From the NCBI RefSeq assembly GCF_022012395.1, contig NZ_JAKLTQ010000030.1:1-44923 (forward strand): a stretch of 44,923 nt of DNA, in the 5' to 3' direction. This stretch comes from Arthrobacter hankyongi (GTDB lineage Bacteria; Actinomycetota; Actinomycetes; Actinomycetales; Micrococcaceae). The notes beneath the pieces are model-generated. The model was not told the DNA's origin. It searched no databases and saw only the letters and a program-made list of their open reading frames with translations. The position numbers and the translations under genes are program-made. Of the stretch, positions 16,524 to 24,119 are shown piece after piece (position 1 is the first letter of the stretch; each line of letters opens with the position of its first letter).

Positions 16524-17342
16524 CTATGCGTTCGGCGCGGAGGTGGCCTCGTACATCTGCTTCGTTGTCATGCGGTAGCGGAGGTCGCCGGGCAGTTCCT
16601 GGGGGGTGACCCATACTTGGTGGCCTTGGGATGCTTCGAACATTTGGCGCGGGCCGTTGGCGTCGGCGGCAATCCAGAGTGCCGTGGAGTCGGGCATGGC
16701 GTCTTCGACGAAGCCGGTTCTGATGACGCGGCCGTCGTGTCGGATTTCCACCCAAGCGTTGATTAGCAGGCTCCATTCGAGGTGGTTCCGCGGTGTTGGT
16801 CGGTGCAGTCTCTTGTCGCTTTCGGGTGTCAGGGCGTCAGCGGCGGCCCCGTTGGGGCCGGTACCGGCCGCGCCTGCCTGGGCCGTGGTGGCCCAGGAGC
16901 GCACGGATGCCACGTCGTCGCGGATTTGTGCTGCGAGTTCATCGGTTCCACGGAAGCGGCGCTGGGGGCGAATGTACTCGTGCAGACTCACCTGAACGCT
17001 GCGGCCGTACAGGTCCCCGTTGAAGTCCAACAGGTGGGCTTCCAGCAGCCGTGTCCCTTTGCGGTAGTAGGTCGGGCGGCGCCCGACAGAGACGGCGGCC
17101 GCGTAGGTCCTGCCTTCACCGTCCGGCCCAAGCCGGACGGTGCCGGCCCAGACACCGTCCCGGATGTCCCCTTCCGGTATGGCGATGTTGGCCGTGGGAA
17201 AACCGAGCTCCCGCCCGCGGGCATCACCATGCTCAACGACACCCTCCAGTCTGATGGCACCACTGATTGGGTCACCTGCCGTGGCACCCGACTGTAGTCG
17301 ACTGGTACCCGAAGGTGCGTTGGCGTTGGTCAGGGCTTTCAT
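16524..17342 (-). CDS. Stand-alone riboflavin kinase with a C-terminal extension
   Basis: A 272-residue protein. Residues ~28-150 are a flavokinase domain: GRELGFPTANI is the nucleotide/Mg-binding motif, followed by GVWAGTVRL, VSVGRRPTYY and EAHLLDFNGDLYGRSVQVSL, then the closing FRGTDELAAQIRDDVASVR. The FAD-synthetase (FMN adenylyltransferase) domain of bifunctional RibF is absent, so the predicted product is FMN only. After a Gly/Ala linker, a separate ~95-residue unit (LEWSLLINAWVEIRHDGR, then DSTALWIAADANGPR) is of unknown function. Start and Nudix stop overlap by ATGA. An accessory FMN maker beside flavin-dependent enzymes is suggestive, as in riboflavin-catabolism clusters. Confidence 0.85.
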   Translation of the reverse strand: MKALTNANAPSGTSRLQSGATAGDPISGAIRLEGVVEHGDARGRELGFPTANIAIPEGDIRDGVWAGTVRLGPDGEGRTYAAAVSVGRRPTYYRKGTRLLEAHLLDFNGDLYGRSVQVSLHEYIRPQRRFRGTDELAAQIRDDVASVRSWATTAQAGAAGTGPNGAAADALTPESDKRLHRPTPRNHLEWSLLINAWVEIRHDGRVIRTGFVEDAMPDSTALWIAADANGPRQMFEASQGHQVWVTPQELPGDLRYRMTTKQMYEATSAPNA

Positions 17343-17881
17343 GGACTCACTCGCTGATCTGGCAGGTTTGGGATCGTGGTGGCCGCCCTCGGTTGGCGTC
17401 CTCGGAGGGTAGCGGGGTAGTGGCCGGTTGCCTCGAGCACGTTGTCGAGCCAGCTGACCCGGTTGGCGAAGCGCTTCGCCTTATGCGGGGCGGTCCACCG
17501 GTAGGAATCGTGTTCCCAGTCGATTCTCAGCCGCCGCTGGGAGGTGAGGGCAGTGAACGTGTGCACCAGCCAGAGCGTTCCCGACCTATCGGGGACCATC
17601 AGGTCCGGTCCTGGCCGCAGGTCCAGGAGGTCTGTGGCGTGCAGCCCTGTTTCTTCAAACAACTCTTCTAGGGCCTGTTGTTCGGGTGTTGCACCGGCTT
17701 CCACATATCCGGTGATGCAGTGCCAACGGCCGCTGTCATGGCCAAGGCTGCGGCTCCTTCTGAACAGGGCAATCCTGCCCCGCCATTCGACCACAGCAGC
17801 GATAACAACGCGGTCTGGGCGAATGTTTGACACAGCGTCAGAGGGAAGCCTGACGCAAGGAGATGCGTTTATCGTACTCAT
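17339..17881 (-). CDS. Nudix hydrolase-like protein
   Basis: A 180-residue Nudix-fold protein. The Nudix box is recognisable as GYVEAGATPEQQALEELFEE plus TGL, but the consensus GX5EX7REUXEEXGU is altered: Ala replaces the first Glu and Glu replaces the Arg of REU. The core metal-binding EEL-EE is retained, so activity is possible. Relatives hydrolyse nucleoside diphosphates linked to another group (for example FAD, ADP-ribose or CoA). Coupling to a riboflavin kinase makes a flavin-nucleotide substrate attractive, but this is inference. ATG 17881 begins just downstream of the SDR terminator, so this two-gene operon has its own promoter. Confidence 0.8.
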   Translation of the reverse strand: MSTINASPCVRLPSDAVSNIRPDRVVIAAVVEWRGRIALFRRSRSLGHDSGRWHCITGYVEAGATPEQQALEELFEETGLHATDLLDLRPGPDLMVPDRSGTLWLVHTFTALTSQRRLRIDWEHDSYRWTAPHKAKRFANRVSWLDNVLEATGHYPATLRGRQPRAATTIPNLPDQRVSP

Positions 17882-17935
17882 TATCCTATCCTTACAACCT
17901 GCTCTCAGGGGCCGAGGCTGCTGCTGCTTTCAGGT

Positions 17936-17977
17936 GAGCGCCCCGTCCTTCTTTTGATTCAGAAGGGCAGGGCGCTC
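17936..17977 (-). terminator. Hairpin terminator between SDR and Nudix genes
   Basis: GAGCGCCC-CG-TCCTTCT pairs with AGAAGG-GC-AGGGCGCTC around TTGATTC, a long imperfect stem about 20 bases after the SDR stop. It separates the SDR transcript from the Nudix-riboflavin kinase operon. Confidence 0.65.
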
Positions 17978-17998
17978 ATGAAGGAGGCGTGAGCGTTC

Positions 17999-18748
17999 TT
18001 ACTCGGCCAGGCGTCCGCCGTCGACGACCAGTTCGCTGCCGGTCATGTACGAGGCCTCGTCGGATGCGAGGAACAGCACCGTGTACGACACCTCGCGTGG
18101 ATCGGCGAACCGGCGGATGGGGAGTGTCTGAGCAAACGCTTCGATCGTCTCGGGGTCCATCAGGTTCTTCGCCATCGGAGTGAGGATCGCGCCCGGATGC
18201 ACCGAGTTAACGCGCACATTGTGCGGTCCGTACTCGATCGCGGTGGCCTTGGTCATGCCCCTGACGGCGGCCTTGGCGCCCGTGTACGCCACGCTGGGGC
18301 TGCCTGCGAGGTGGGCCATCGCCGCTGCCGACGAGATGTTGACGATCGAGCCCCCGCCTGCCTCAACCATCCCGGGCAGCACGGCGCGCATGCCCAGGAA
18401 CACCCCGGTCTGATCGACCGCGACGACCTTGTTGAACGTCTCGAGATCGAGGTCCGCGGTGAACGCTTCGGGGCCAGAGAGCCCCGCGTTGTTCACGAGT
18501 ACCGTGACCGGGCCGAACTTTTCGACAGCCGCCGCCACGACGTCCGCCCAGGAGTCTGCGTCGGAGACGTCATGCTTCACGAAGAGGGCGTTCTCGCCGA
18601 GTTCCTTCGCGAGCACGGCGCCGTCCGTCTCGTTGAGGTCGGTGATGACGACCTTCGCGCCCTCCTCGACGAACAGGCGTGCGTGCTCGGCACCCATGCC
18701 GACTGCTGCGCCGGTGATGATGGCAACCTTGTTGGTCAAACGTCCCAT
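17999..18748 (-). CDS. Short-chain dehydrogenase/reductase
   Basis: A 249-residue classical SDR, close in pattern to 3-oxoacyl-ACP reductase/hydroxysteroid dehydrogenase types. Cofactor motif TGAAVGMGAEHA (12-23), acidic residue after beta-2 (ITDLN) indicating NAD(H), structural NNAG, catalytic Ser in NISSAAAM and Tyr/Lys in VAYTGAKAA. The C-terminus SYMTGSELVVDGG is standard; its last 21 codons are duplicated at 15.4 kb. ATG 18748 has AGAGG five bases upstream. It lies 287 bp downstream of the next SDR gene and may be expressed separately. Substrate is unknown. Confidence 0.9.
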   Translation of the reverse strand: MGRLTNKVAIITGAAVGMGAEHARLFVEEGAKVVITDLNETDGAVLAKELGENALFVKHDVSDADSWADVVAAAVEKFGPVTVLVNNAGLSGPEAFTADLDLETFNKVVAVDQTGVFLGMRAVLPGMVEAGGGSIVNISSAAAMAHLAGSPSVAYTGAKAAVRGMTKATAIEYGPHNVRVNSVHPGAILTPMAKNLMDPETIEAFAQTLPIRRFADPREVSYTVLFLASDEASYMTGSELVVDGGRLAE

Positions 18749-19035
18749 GAGGACCTCTTTCGTCCAATTGTGCGCCGGCGATGCGGCGCAGAGTTGATCT
18801 GATCTATTCAGTTAGGCGGCTATTCGCCGTTGAGCATGAAGCTCCTGTTGGTGTGGGAACCTGCGACCGGCGCCTCTGATCACGGCCCTGGGTCTCCGGC
18901 GATTTCTGCACCCCACACCGCAGAGGAAGCACGGACCTGTTGCAGGACCACCATCGGGGCATCACTCAGAGCGGTGACCTCGGGCCCTGTCCGTGGGTTC
19001 AGTTGTGACGTCACTTCCTTGTTTGGAGTATGTGC

Positions 19036-19962
19036 CTATTTGGTCGACAGGTCCGCCGCGTCGGCGGGGATCTCCGACTCCATCTCCGGAGCGAGGAAAA
19101 CGAGCTGCTCGCGGAAGGATTCGCTCGCGCTGCGCAGCGGGGAGAGCGCACCCTCCTGCATGAGGGTCTCCGCGTTCTTCGCCCACACTTCGGGCGTCGT
19201 GTCGGGCACCGTGATGCGCGGCATGGCGGTGATGACCGTTCTTGCTGCAGAGACACCGCCGATCTCGAACGCCTCTCCGTAGACTGTGGTGTCCTGGTGC
19301 GCCAGCCAGGTGGCGAACGCGGCGACCGCGTCGGCAGGGAACTTCTCCTGCATCACCTTCTGGATGGCGGGGTTGGGGAAGGCGTCTTCAGTCATTGGTG
19401 TCCAGGCGACGGGCAGGATGGTGGAGATTTGCACTCCGGCCTGGCGGCCCTCGGGGATGAGGGCGTTGCCGAAGCCCCAGATCGCCGCCTTCGCGGCGCT
19501 GTAGGCCGTGTCGTGCGGCGCACCCATCAGCGCGTTCGATGACACGTTGATGAGCCGGCCGGTGCCTGAGGTGATCAGGTGTGGCATCGCGGCGCGTGAC
19601 ACCTCGACCAGGCCGCGGAAGCTCGTGTTGAACACGCGCCACCACACCTCACTGTCCATCTCCCAGAACAGGCCGAACCGGTTGATCCCGGCATTGTTGA
19701 TCACGATGTCGAGACCGCCGAAGCTCTCGATGGCCGTCTGCACGACCTGGGCGGCTTCTTCCACAATGTCGTGGCTGTCGACGACCGCGGTGCCGCCGGC
19801 GTCGGTGATCAGTGTCACCGTCTCACCGGCGCGCTCGGCGTTGATGTCATTGGCCACGACCCGCGCGCCTCGGGAAGCGAGCATGATGGCATGCTCCCGG
19901 CCCATCCCCTGGCCTGCTCCCGTCACGATCGCCACTCGGCCGTTGAACCGCAGCTCACTCAT
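19036..19962 (-). CDS. Short-chain dehydrogenase/reductase with C-terminal extension
   Basis: A 308-residue SDR. TGAGQGMGREHA (13-24) binds the cofactor, VANDIN follows beta-2, then NNAGINRFG, catalytic Ser in NVSSNALMG and Tyr/Lys in TAYSAAKAAIWGF. The last ~60 residues extend beyond a minimal SDR and resemble the tails of SDRs acting on acyl or steroid-like substrates. The start at 19962 overlaps the stop of the isocitrate-lyase-family gene by ATGA, so the two are co-translated; the longer frame to 20073 is out-of-phase overlap. It is the last gene of the cupin, lyase and SDR operon. Confidence 0.88.
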   Translation of the reverse strand: MSELRFNGRVAIVTGAGQGMGREHAIMLASRGARVVANDINAERAGETVTLITDAGGTAVVDSHDIVEEAAQVVQTAIESFGGLDIVINNAGINRFGLFWEMDSEVWWRVFNTSFRGLVEVSRAAMPHLITSGTGRLINVSSNALMGAPHDTAYSAAKAAIWGFGNALIPEGRQAGVQISTILPVAWTPMTEDAFPNPAIQKVMQEKFPADAVAAFATWLAHQDTTVYGEAFEIGGVSAARTVITAMPRITVPDTTPEVWAKNAETLMQEGALSPLRSASESFREQLVFLAPEMESEIPADAADLSTK

Positions 19963-20930
19963 GACACGTTCCTGTCTCCGACGTTGACGCTGTTCTCGTA
20001 GTCGCGGCGCAGCTCCTCTGGAAGGAATTTCTCCTCCAGCTCGCGCACGTCCGCCATCAGCGGCAGTCCCCACTTCGCGCCCCAGCCCACGTCGTACTTG
20101 GTGTCGCGCTCGGCGTTCATCCGGTCAAGGTACTCGGCGAACGGCGTGGCCTCGCCTGACTCCTTCATATCGGTCAGCAGTCGCCACACCTCGTGGATGC
20201 CGGGCACCGCGAACGGTGTCGGCATGATCGCCTGGCCGACCGCGGTCATCTCGGCGACCGTGCGGCGCCCGATGAGGGAGATCCCGTTGGCGTAATTCAC
20301 GCCTGCGGTCTCCTTCAGCGCGAGTTCGGTCTGCTCCCAGGTATGGAAACCCTCGAAGAAGATGTAGTCGATGTCCGTCTCGGCACGGTAGAGCTGGGCA
20401 CGACGGATTGCTTCCTCGACGCCGCCGCCGGCAGCACCGTACCCGTCGGTTCGGGCGACGATCACGAAGTCCTTGTCGTATTTGTCCCGCGCTTCGACGG
20501 CGGCGTTCAGCCGCCCGATCGCTTCCGCGTCGGAAACGAGCTCGATGCCCGTCTCCCCGCCTGACTTCTTCGGCTCCCGCTGGTCCTCGATGTGGATGCC
20601 CGCGACACCGGCGTCGATGAACTCGGCGACCGTGCGCTGCACATTCAGCGGTGACGGGCCGAAGCCGGTGTCGGCGTCGCAGTAGACGGGGATGTCCACA
20701 CTGCGCGCCACGCGCTTGGCATGGGCGACGACCTCCGTCAAGGTCAGCCACCCGGTATCGGAGGCGCCCTCGGCCCACCACGCCGACATGCCGCCCGAAA
20801 CCTCGAACGCGTCATAGCCGGCAGCCTGCGCCATCTGCGCGTGGACCGGCAACGCGGCGAACGGAAGGATCGACGTCTTCTCGCTTTCGAAGACCGCGCG
20901 AAGTGCCTTGCCCGGTGATGTCACAGCCAT
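19959..20930 (-). CDS. Isocitrate lyase/PEP mutase superfamily protein with altered active-site loop
   Basis: A 323-residue TIM-barrel protein of the isocitrate lyase/PEP mutase superfamily. Mg-binding Asp85 and Asp87 lie in YCDADTGFG, HIEDQ is at 113-117 and IVARTDGYG follows. At the catalytic loop the family lyases have K-K/R-C-G-H; here residues 121-125 read KKSGG, so the acid/base Cys is Ser and the His is Gly. It therefore may not be an isocitrate or methylisocitrate lyase; oxaloacetate-decarboxylase-like or C-C bond cleaving activity on another alpha-hydroxy or keto acid is possible. It sits two bases after the cupin gene and overlaps the SDR gene. Confidence 0.85.
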   Translation of the reverse strand: MAVTSPGKALRAVFESEKTSILPFAALPVHAQMAQAAGYDAFEVSGGMSAWWAEGASDTGWLTLTEVVAHAKRVARSVDIPVYCDADTGFGPSPLNVQRTVAEFIDAGVAGIHIEDQREPKKSGGETGIELVSDAEAIGRLNAAVEARDKYDKDFVIVARTDGYGAAGGGVEEAIRRAQLYRAETDIDYIFFEGFHTWEQTELALKETAGVNYANGISLIGRRTVAEMTAVGQAIMPTPFAVPGIHEVWRLLTDMKESGEATPFAEYLDRMNAERDTKYDVGWGAKWGLPLMADVRELEEKFLPEELRRDYENSVNVGDRNVS

Positions 20931-20932
20931 GC

Positions 20933-21451
20933 TTACAGCTCCTCTTTCGAATTGAATCCGACGGTCACGACGATGTAGACGCAGTCCTCGTCGTACGGGT
21001 TTCTCCAGGCGTGGGGAACGCCGGCCATGACAAGCAGGTCCCCCGGGACGAGAGTTCGTACCTTTCCACCCGGGAGTTCGAGATCGACTTTGCCCGAGAT
21101 CACGACCTCGTAATCGATGGTGTCGCTGGCGTGCATGGCTGGATCACCGTCATGCCCGACGTCCATCGTGGGATCAATCTTGTTGATATCGATGTCTTTG
21201 CCGGCCGAACGCGCCGGGAAACTGTTGACCCCAAAGGTCGAACCGTTCGGCCCCGCGAGTTGAACGCTGGCGGGCGGCCGGCCGAAGTTCTCCTTACTGT
21301 GCCCGCCCTCGACGGCCCAGTAAAACGCCCCGTTGGCGACGTCCGGCACATCGATGACGGCTGGACCGTCAACATCGAGAAAATCGGCCTCTCCTGACTC
21401 GGTCGGCCCCGCAACTACCAGACGGAATTTAGCTGGGTGTGGAAAGGTCAT
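20933..21451 (-). CDS. Cupin-domain protein
   Basis: A 172-residue protein with a C-terminal cupin barrel (about 105-165). The first motif region is HASDTIDYEVVISGKVDLEL and the second PGDLLVMAGVPHAWRNP; His and Glu residues there could bind one metal ion. Cupins of this size are dioxygenases, isomerases or hydrolases in aromatic and keto-acid pathways. ATG 21451 has AAGGAG about eight bases upstream. It leads the operon with the lyase-family and SDR genes. A strong hairpin separates it from the luciferase-like monooxygenase upstream. Confidence 0.85.
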   Translation of the reverse strand: MTFPHPAKFRLVVAGPTESGEADFLDVDGPAVIDVPDVANGAFYWAVEGGHSKENFGRPPASVQLAGPNGSTFGVNSFPARSAGKDIDINKIDPTMDVGHDGDPAMHASDTIDYEVVISGKVDLELPGGKVRTLVPGDLLVMAGVPHAWRNPYDEDCVYIVVTVGFNSKEEL

Positions 21452-21494
21452 TTACCTTCACTCCTTAGTAAAACGATGTGCTTGAAATTTTGCG

Positions 21495-21531
21495 ACCGCT
21501 CACGTTAATCCCCCCGCCCGGTTTGAGCGGT
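21495..21531. promoter_or_regulatory. Inverted repeat in the cupin promoter
   Basis: Perfect arms ACCGCTCA (21495-21502) and TGAGCGGT (21524-21531), centres 29 bp apart, lie about 45-80 bp upstream of the cupin start. Position and spacing suit a dimeric regulator. One CTGGCC motif nearby (about 21547) resembles an AraC half-site but has no partner 21 bp away. Confidence 0.35.
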
Positions 21532-21607
21532 GGATGGAAAAAGGTCGGCCAGTGAACATGACGTTGTTTCTGGCGGGCAGTGAGGGCCAGGGCCTAAAGT
21601 GCCCCCG

Positions 21608-21649
21608 CTCGGCCGCATACTGCCGTGACGTCTGCAGTATGCGGCCGAG
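21608..21649 (-). terminator. Terminator of the flavin reductase-monooxygenase operon
   Basis: Perfect 16-bp stem CTCGGCCGCATACTGC (21608-21623) / GCAGTATGCGGCCGAG (21634-21649) with a 10-nt loop, 67 bases beyond the monooxygenase stop. It ends the AraC-controlled transcript before the cupin operon, and is symmetric enough to act in both directions. Confidence 0.8.
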
Positions 21650-21715
21650 CCGGAGGGTTCGCGCTTCCGGGGACCGCGTCAGTGCCGGCTGCCGCAGCGA
21701 GCACGCGGTCCTGTG

Positions 21716-22912
21716 TCAGGCGCGGAGTCCGGCGCTGCGCATCAGCGGGAAGATCTGCTCGTTCAGGCGGTCCAGGCCCTCGTTGTAGTCGACCGTCCCA
21801 ATGCAGGTACCGGCGATACCTGCGTCGGATAGCTTCTGAAGCCCGTCGACGATCATCTCCGGCGTGCCTACCAGCGGAACAAGACCCGCTCTCAGGTAGG
21901 CTCGGACAGCTTCGTCCTTCTTGAGATCCTCGGACCGCTTGTAGTCATCCCAGTTCATGCTGCGGGCGTCACCGGATTCAACGATTGCCTGGTAGCGTGC
22001 AGCGCTTTGCCAGTCTCCCATTTCATCTTCGACGTACTTCACATAGTCCAGCGCTTCCTTCTCCGTGTCCTTGCACACGATGTGGACGCCCGCCCACAGC
22101 GCAAGATCTTCCCGGCCCGCCTCGTCTGCGTTCTTCCGGAGTTTCGAAACGGCCTGCTTACTGTGGTCCACGTCGGTGACCTGGGCAAACAGGATGTTGG
22201 CATGGTCGAACGCGAATTTCTGGCCCGCCGGACTCGAGCCGGCGCTCATCACCACGGGGCCCGGCGATTGAACGGGCTTGGGATAGGCCTCCACTGCCTC
22301 CATCTTGAAGAAGTCGCCTTCGAAGTCGAACCTGTATTCATCACCCTCGTCGGACCAGAGTCGCTCGACGATCGTCATCCACTCGTCCGCCAGCTCGTAC
22401 CGCTTATCATGCTCCGGCAGGTCGAGACCGAACATCTTGTACTCCGGCTGGTGGTAGCCCGCGACGGCATTCAAGCCCATCCGGCCGCCACTGATGTGAT
22501 CGATCGTCGCAGTCATCTTCGCAGCCGTGAGCGGATGGAAGAACGGCATGTGGCAGGTGGCAAAAACCTGGATGTTCTGGGTCGCTGCCGCCAGCCCGGC
22601 CGCCCACGTGAGCGTCTCGAACTGGCGACCCCAGGGCCGGTCGGGGCCCGAAAGCCCCTGCCAACGGGCGATCGGGATAAATCCTTCGACGCCATACCTG
22701 TCCGCTTTTTGGGCAAGGCCTTCAACCTCGCCCCAGTTACCGAGCTTGATCGTATTCTCGGCCAGCGTGAGGCCGCCCTGGCCGGTCGAGACGTTCGCCC
22801 CGAACATTGCAACTTTGAACTTGTTCGGGCCGTCCATGATCGGCCGCCGGGCACGTTCAACCGTGTGATCAGCGATAAAGTCACGGTCAACGTCGCTCGA
22901 TGTAATGGTCAT
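21716..22912 (-). CDS. Luciferase-like flavin-dependent monooxygenase (RutA/LadA/SsuD group)
   Basis: A 398-residue TIM-barrel monooxygenase of the bacterial luciferase-like family, which uses FMNH2 from a partner reductase and O2. Family landmarks are ANVSTGQGGLTLAENT near residue 39, FATCHMPFFHPLTAAKM, DHISGGRMGLNAVAGYHQPE and PVVMSAGSSPAGQKFA. The SGGR-GLN-V-G block places it with RutA, alkane and sulfonate monooxygenases. Members attack pyrimidines, sulfonates, nitrilotriacetate, pyridine or riboflavin; substrate is not readable here. Its reductase is encoded 198 bp upstream in the same orientation, behind AraC-type operator B. Confidence 0.92.
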   Translation of the reverse strand: MTITSSDVDRDFIADHTVERARRPIMDGPNKFKVAMFGANVSTGQGGLTLAENTIKLGNWGEVEGLAQKADRYGVEGFIPIARWQGLSGPDRPWGRQFETLTWAAGLAAATQNIQVFATCHMPFFHPLTAAKMTATIDHISGGRMGLNAVAGYHQPEYKMFGLDLPEHDKRYELADEWMTIVERLWSDEGDEYRFDFEGDFFKMEAVEAYPKPVQSPGPVVMSAGSSPAGQKFAFDHANILFAQVTDVDHSKQAVSKLRKNADEAGREDLALWAGVHIVCKDTEKEALDYVKYVEDEMGDWQSAARYQAIVESGDARSMNWDDYKRSEDLKKDEAVRAYLRAGLVPLVGTPEMIVDGLQKLSDAGIAGTCIGTVDYNEGLDRLNEQIFPLMRSAGLRA

Positions 22913-23110
22913 GATTGTCAGTCATCCTTTCGTGGAGATGCAGGTTTGGGTGGGTTTGGTTCAGTGCCAGTCGGTGATTTCTTCCGGCCAAAGCGTGGGC
23001 GCCGAAGAGCACCGGTTTCAGGCCCGGATTGCCGACACGTATTCAAAGAGTTGACAGAGGGCAGGACGCGTATCTGTCCGCCATTGATGCTTGCCTATTA
23101 CCGGCCTTGT

Positions 23111-23689
23111 TCAGATTTGCGACGCATCTCCGAGGGCGTGCCAGGACCGGTTGTGGTAAACCAGTGGCCTTCCGGGCAACCCGCCACCGGACAGGCCTGG
23201 TGAGGCTTCAAGCGCCTCAACGGCGACGATGGCGGACCCGCCAGCAGCCATAGAGCTCACGATCCTGCCCCGGATCCAGGCCCCGGCCGTGAGGAAGTAG
23301 GGTTCCCCGGTCTCAAGCCACGACCACAGGGAGGTGTCCGCGAACCGATCGATTCCGCTGGTCGCACAGAGTTGCGCGAGGTGCACTTCTTCCGCGCTCA
23401 GCAGATGCACAACGACCGTATCTGCCCGGCGAATGGTCGGGGTGCTGGACGAGAACTCCGAGACGGAGAAGGCCAGAATATTGGGGTCCACGCTGGCCGA
23501 AATCACAGAAGTTGCAGTCAGGCCGACCGGCCCGTCGCCGGCATCGGCGGTGACGACAGCGACGCCACCGGGATGATTGCGGAATGCGGACTTGAATTCC
23601 TCGGCCGTAATCGCCGGCCTGTCGATTTCCATGAGTTGAGTCCCCCCTGAAGCGGTGCGGACGGCCGAGGCATTGCTGCTCATGCTCAT
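23111..23689 (-). CDS. Flavin reductase (HpaC/RutF-like), partner of the luciferase-like monooxygenase
   Basis: A 192-residue short-chain flavin reductase that supplies reduced flavin from NAD(P)H. Its core FRNHPGGVAVVTADAGDGP is followed by VGLTATSVISASVDPNILAF (flavin-binding region), then LSAEEVHLAQLCATSG with ID-RFAD and C-terminal PLVYHNRSWHAL. ATG 23689 (MSMSS) has GAGGAG five bases upstream; the 340-codon frame reaching 24133 runs back through the promoter and is rejected. The 5' part and promoter are duplicated at 25.5 kb. It is the first gene behind operator B. Confidence 0.92.
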   Translation of the reverse strand: MSMSSNASAVRTASGGTQLMEIDRPAITAEEFKSAFRNHPGGVAVVTADAGDGPVGLTATSVISASVDPNILAFSVSEFSSSTPTIRRADTVVVHLLSAEEVHLAQLCATSGIDRFADTSLWSWLETGEPYFLTAGAWIRGRIVSSMAAGGSAIVAVEALEASPGLSGGGLPGRPLVYHNRSWHALGDASQI

Positions 23690-23706
23690 CGGATCTCCTC
23701 TTGATG

Positions 23707-23811
23707 TAGTTGCGCCGGCTTCAGAACCGGCCCGTTGAGCACCAACTCTAGGAACATTCGTGACCCACCTGACACGGAAAAGCAGGCCAACACCATTGAA
23801 AAGAAGGCCAA
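23707..23811 (-). promoter_or_regulatory. AraC-type operator, promoter and conserved leader, copy B
   Basis: On the minus strand half-sites TTGGCCTTCTTTTC (from 23811) and TTGGCCTGCTTTTC (from 23790) start 21 bp apart. Exactly 36 bp on lies TTCCTAGAGTTGG (23754-23742) with -10-like TAGAGT; TGTCAG 18 bp before it could be the -35. The leader continues GCTCAACGGGCC ... CTGAAGCC and ends in the GAGGAG ribosome-binding site of the flavin reductase. The direct repeat is the best preserved of the three copies. Confidence 0.7.
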
Positions 23812-24119
23812 TCTTGCGCAATCTTGTTGGATGACGTGAAATGGCAGCTCCCACCAGGCCCCGGTGCCACCTGCTCCTCCTGCAACGCCGCATCGCTGCC
23901 GGGCTAGCAGCAGATCGACTCGAGGAAGAAGACACATGCATACCCGAACCTTTCCTCCCGACAGCCGGACGGAAACGCCCTGGGCAGCAACGGTTTCCGG
24001 CCCGGCTTCCCGGGACCCGTTGGCCGGCCGGCTCCCCTACGAAGCAGGTGGACGCGGCTACGCTGGGGTTCTGAACAATCCGCCCCGACTCCATACGTCG
24101 GCGGCGTAAGGGGGCAGCG
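23812..24119. other. Intergenic region between operator B and the AraC gene
   Basis: No gene is supported. It must hold the AraC promoter. AAGGGGG lies just before the GTG at 24120. No second 21-bp-spaced direct repeat was found here. Confidence 0.45.

Noticed and set aside
22985-23020. GGCC-containing half-sites upstream of the luciferase-like monooxygenase
   Set aside because: A loose 21-bp spacing can be drawn (GGGCCT, then CGGCGCC), but there is no TTCCTAGAG at 36 bp and the match to the half-sites is poor.
23691-23758. Leader peptide frame MFLELVLNGPVLK... before the flavin reductase
   Set aside because: The ATG lies upstream of the predicted -10, and the frame is lost in copy C by an extra G; conservation is at DNA/RNA level.
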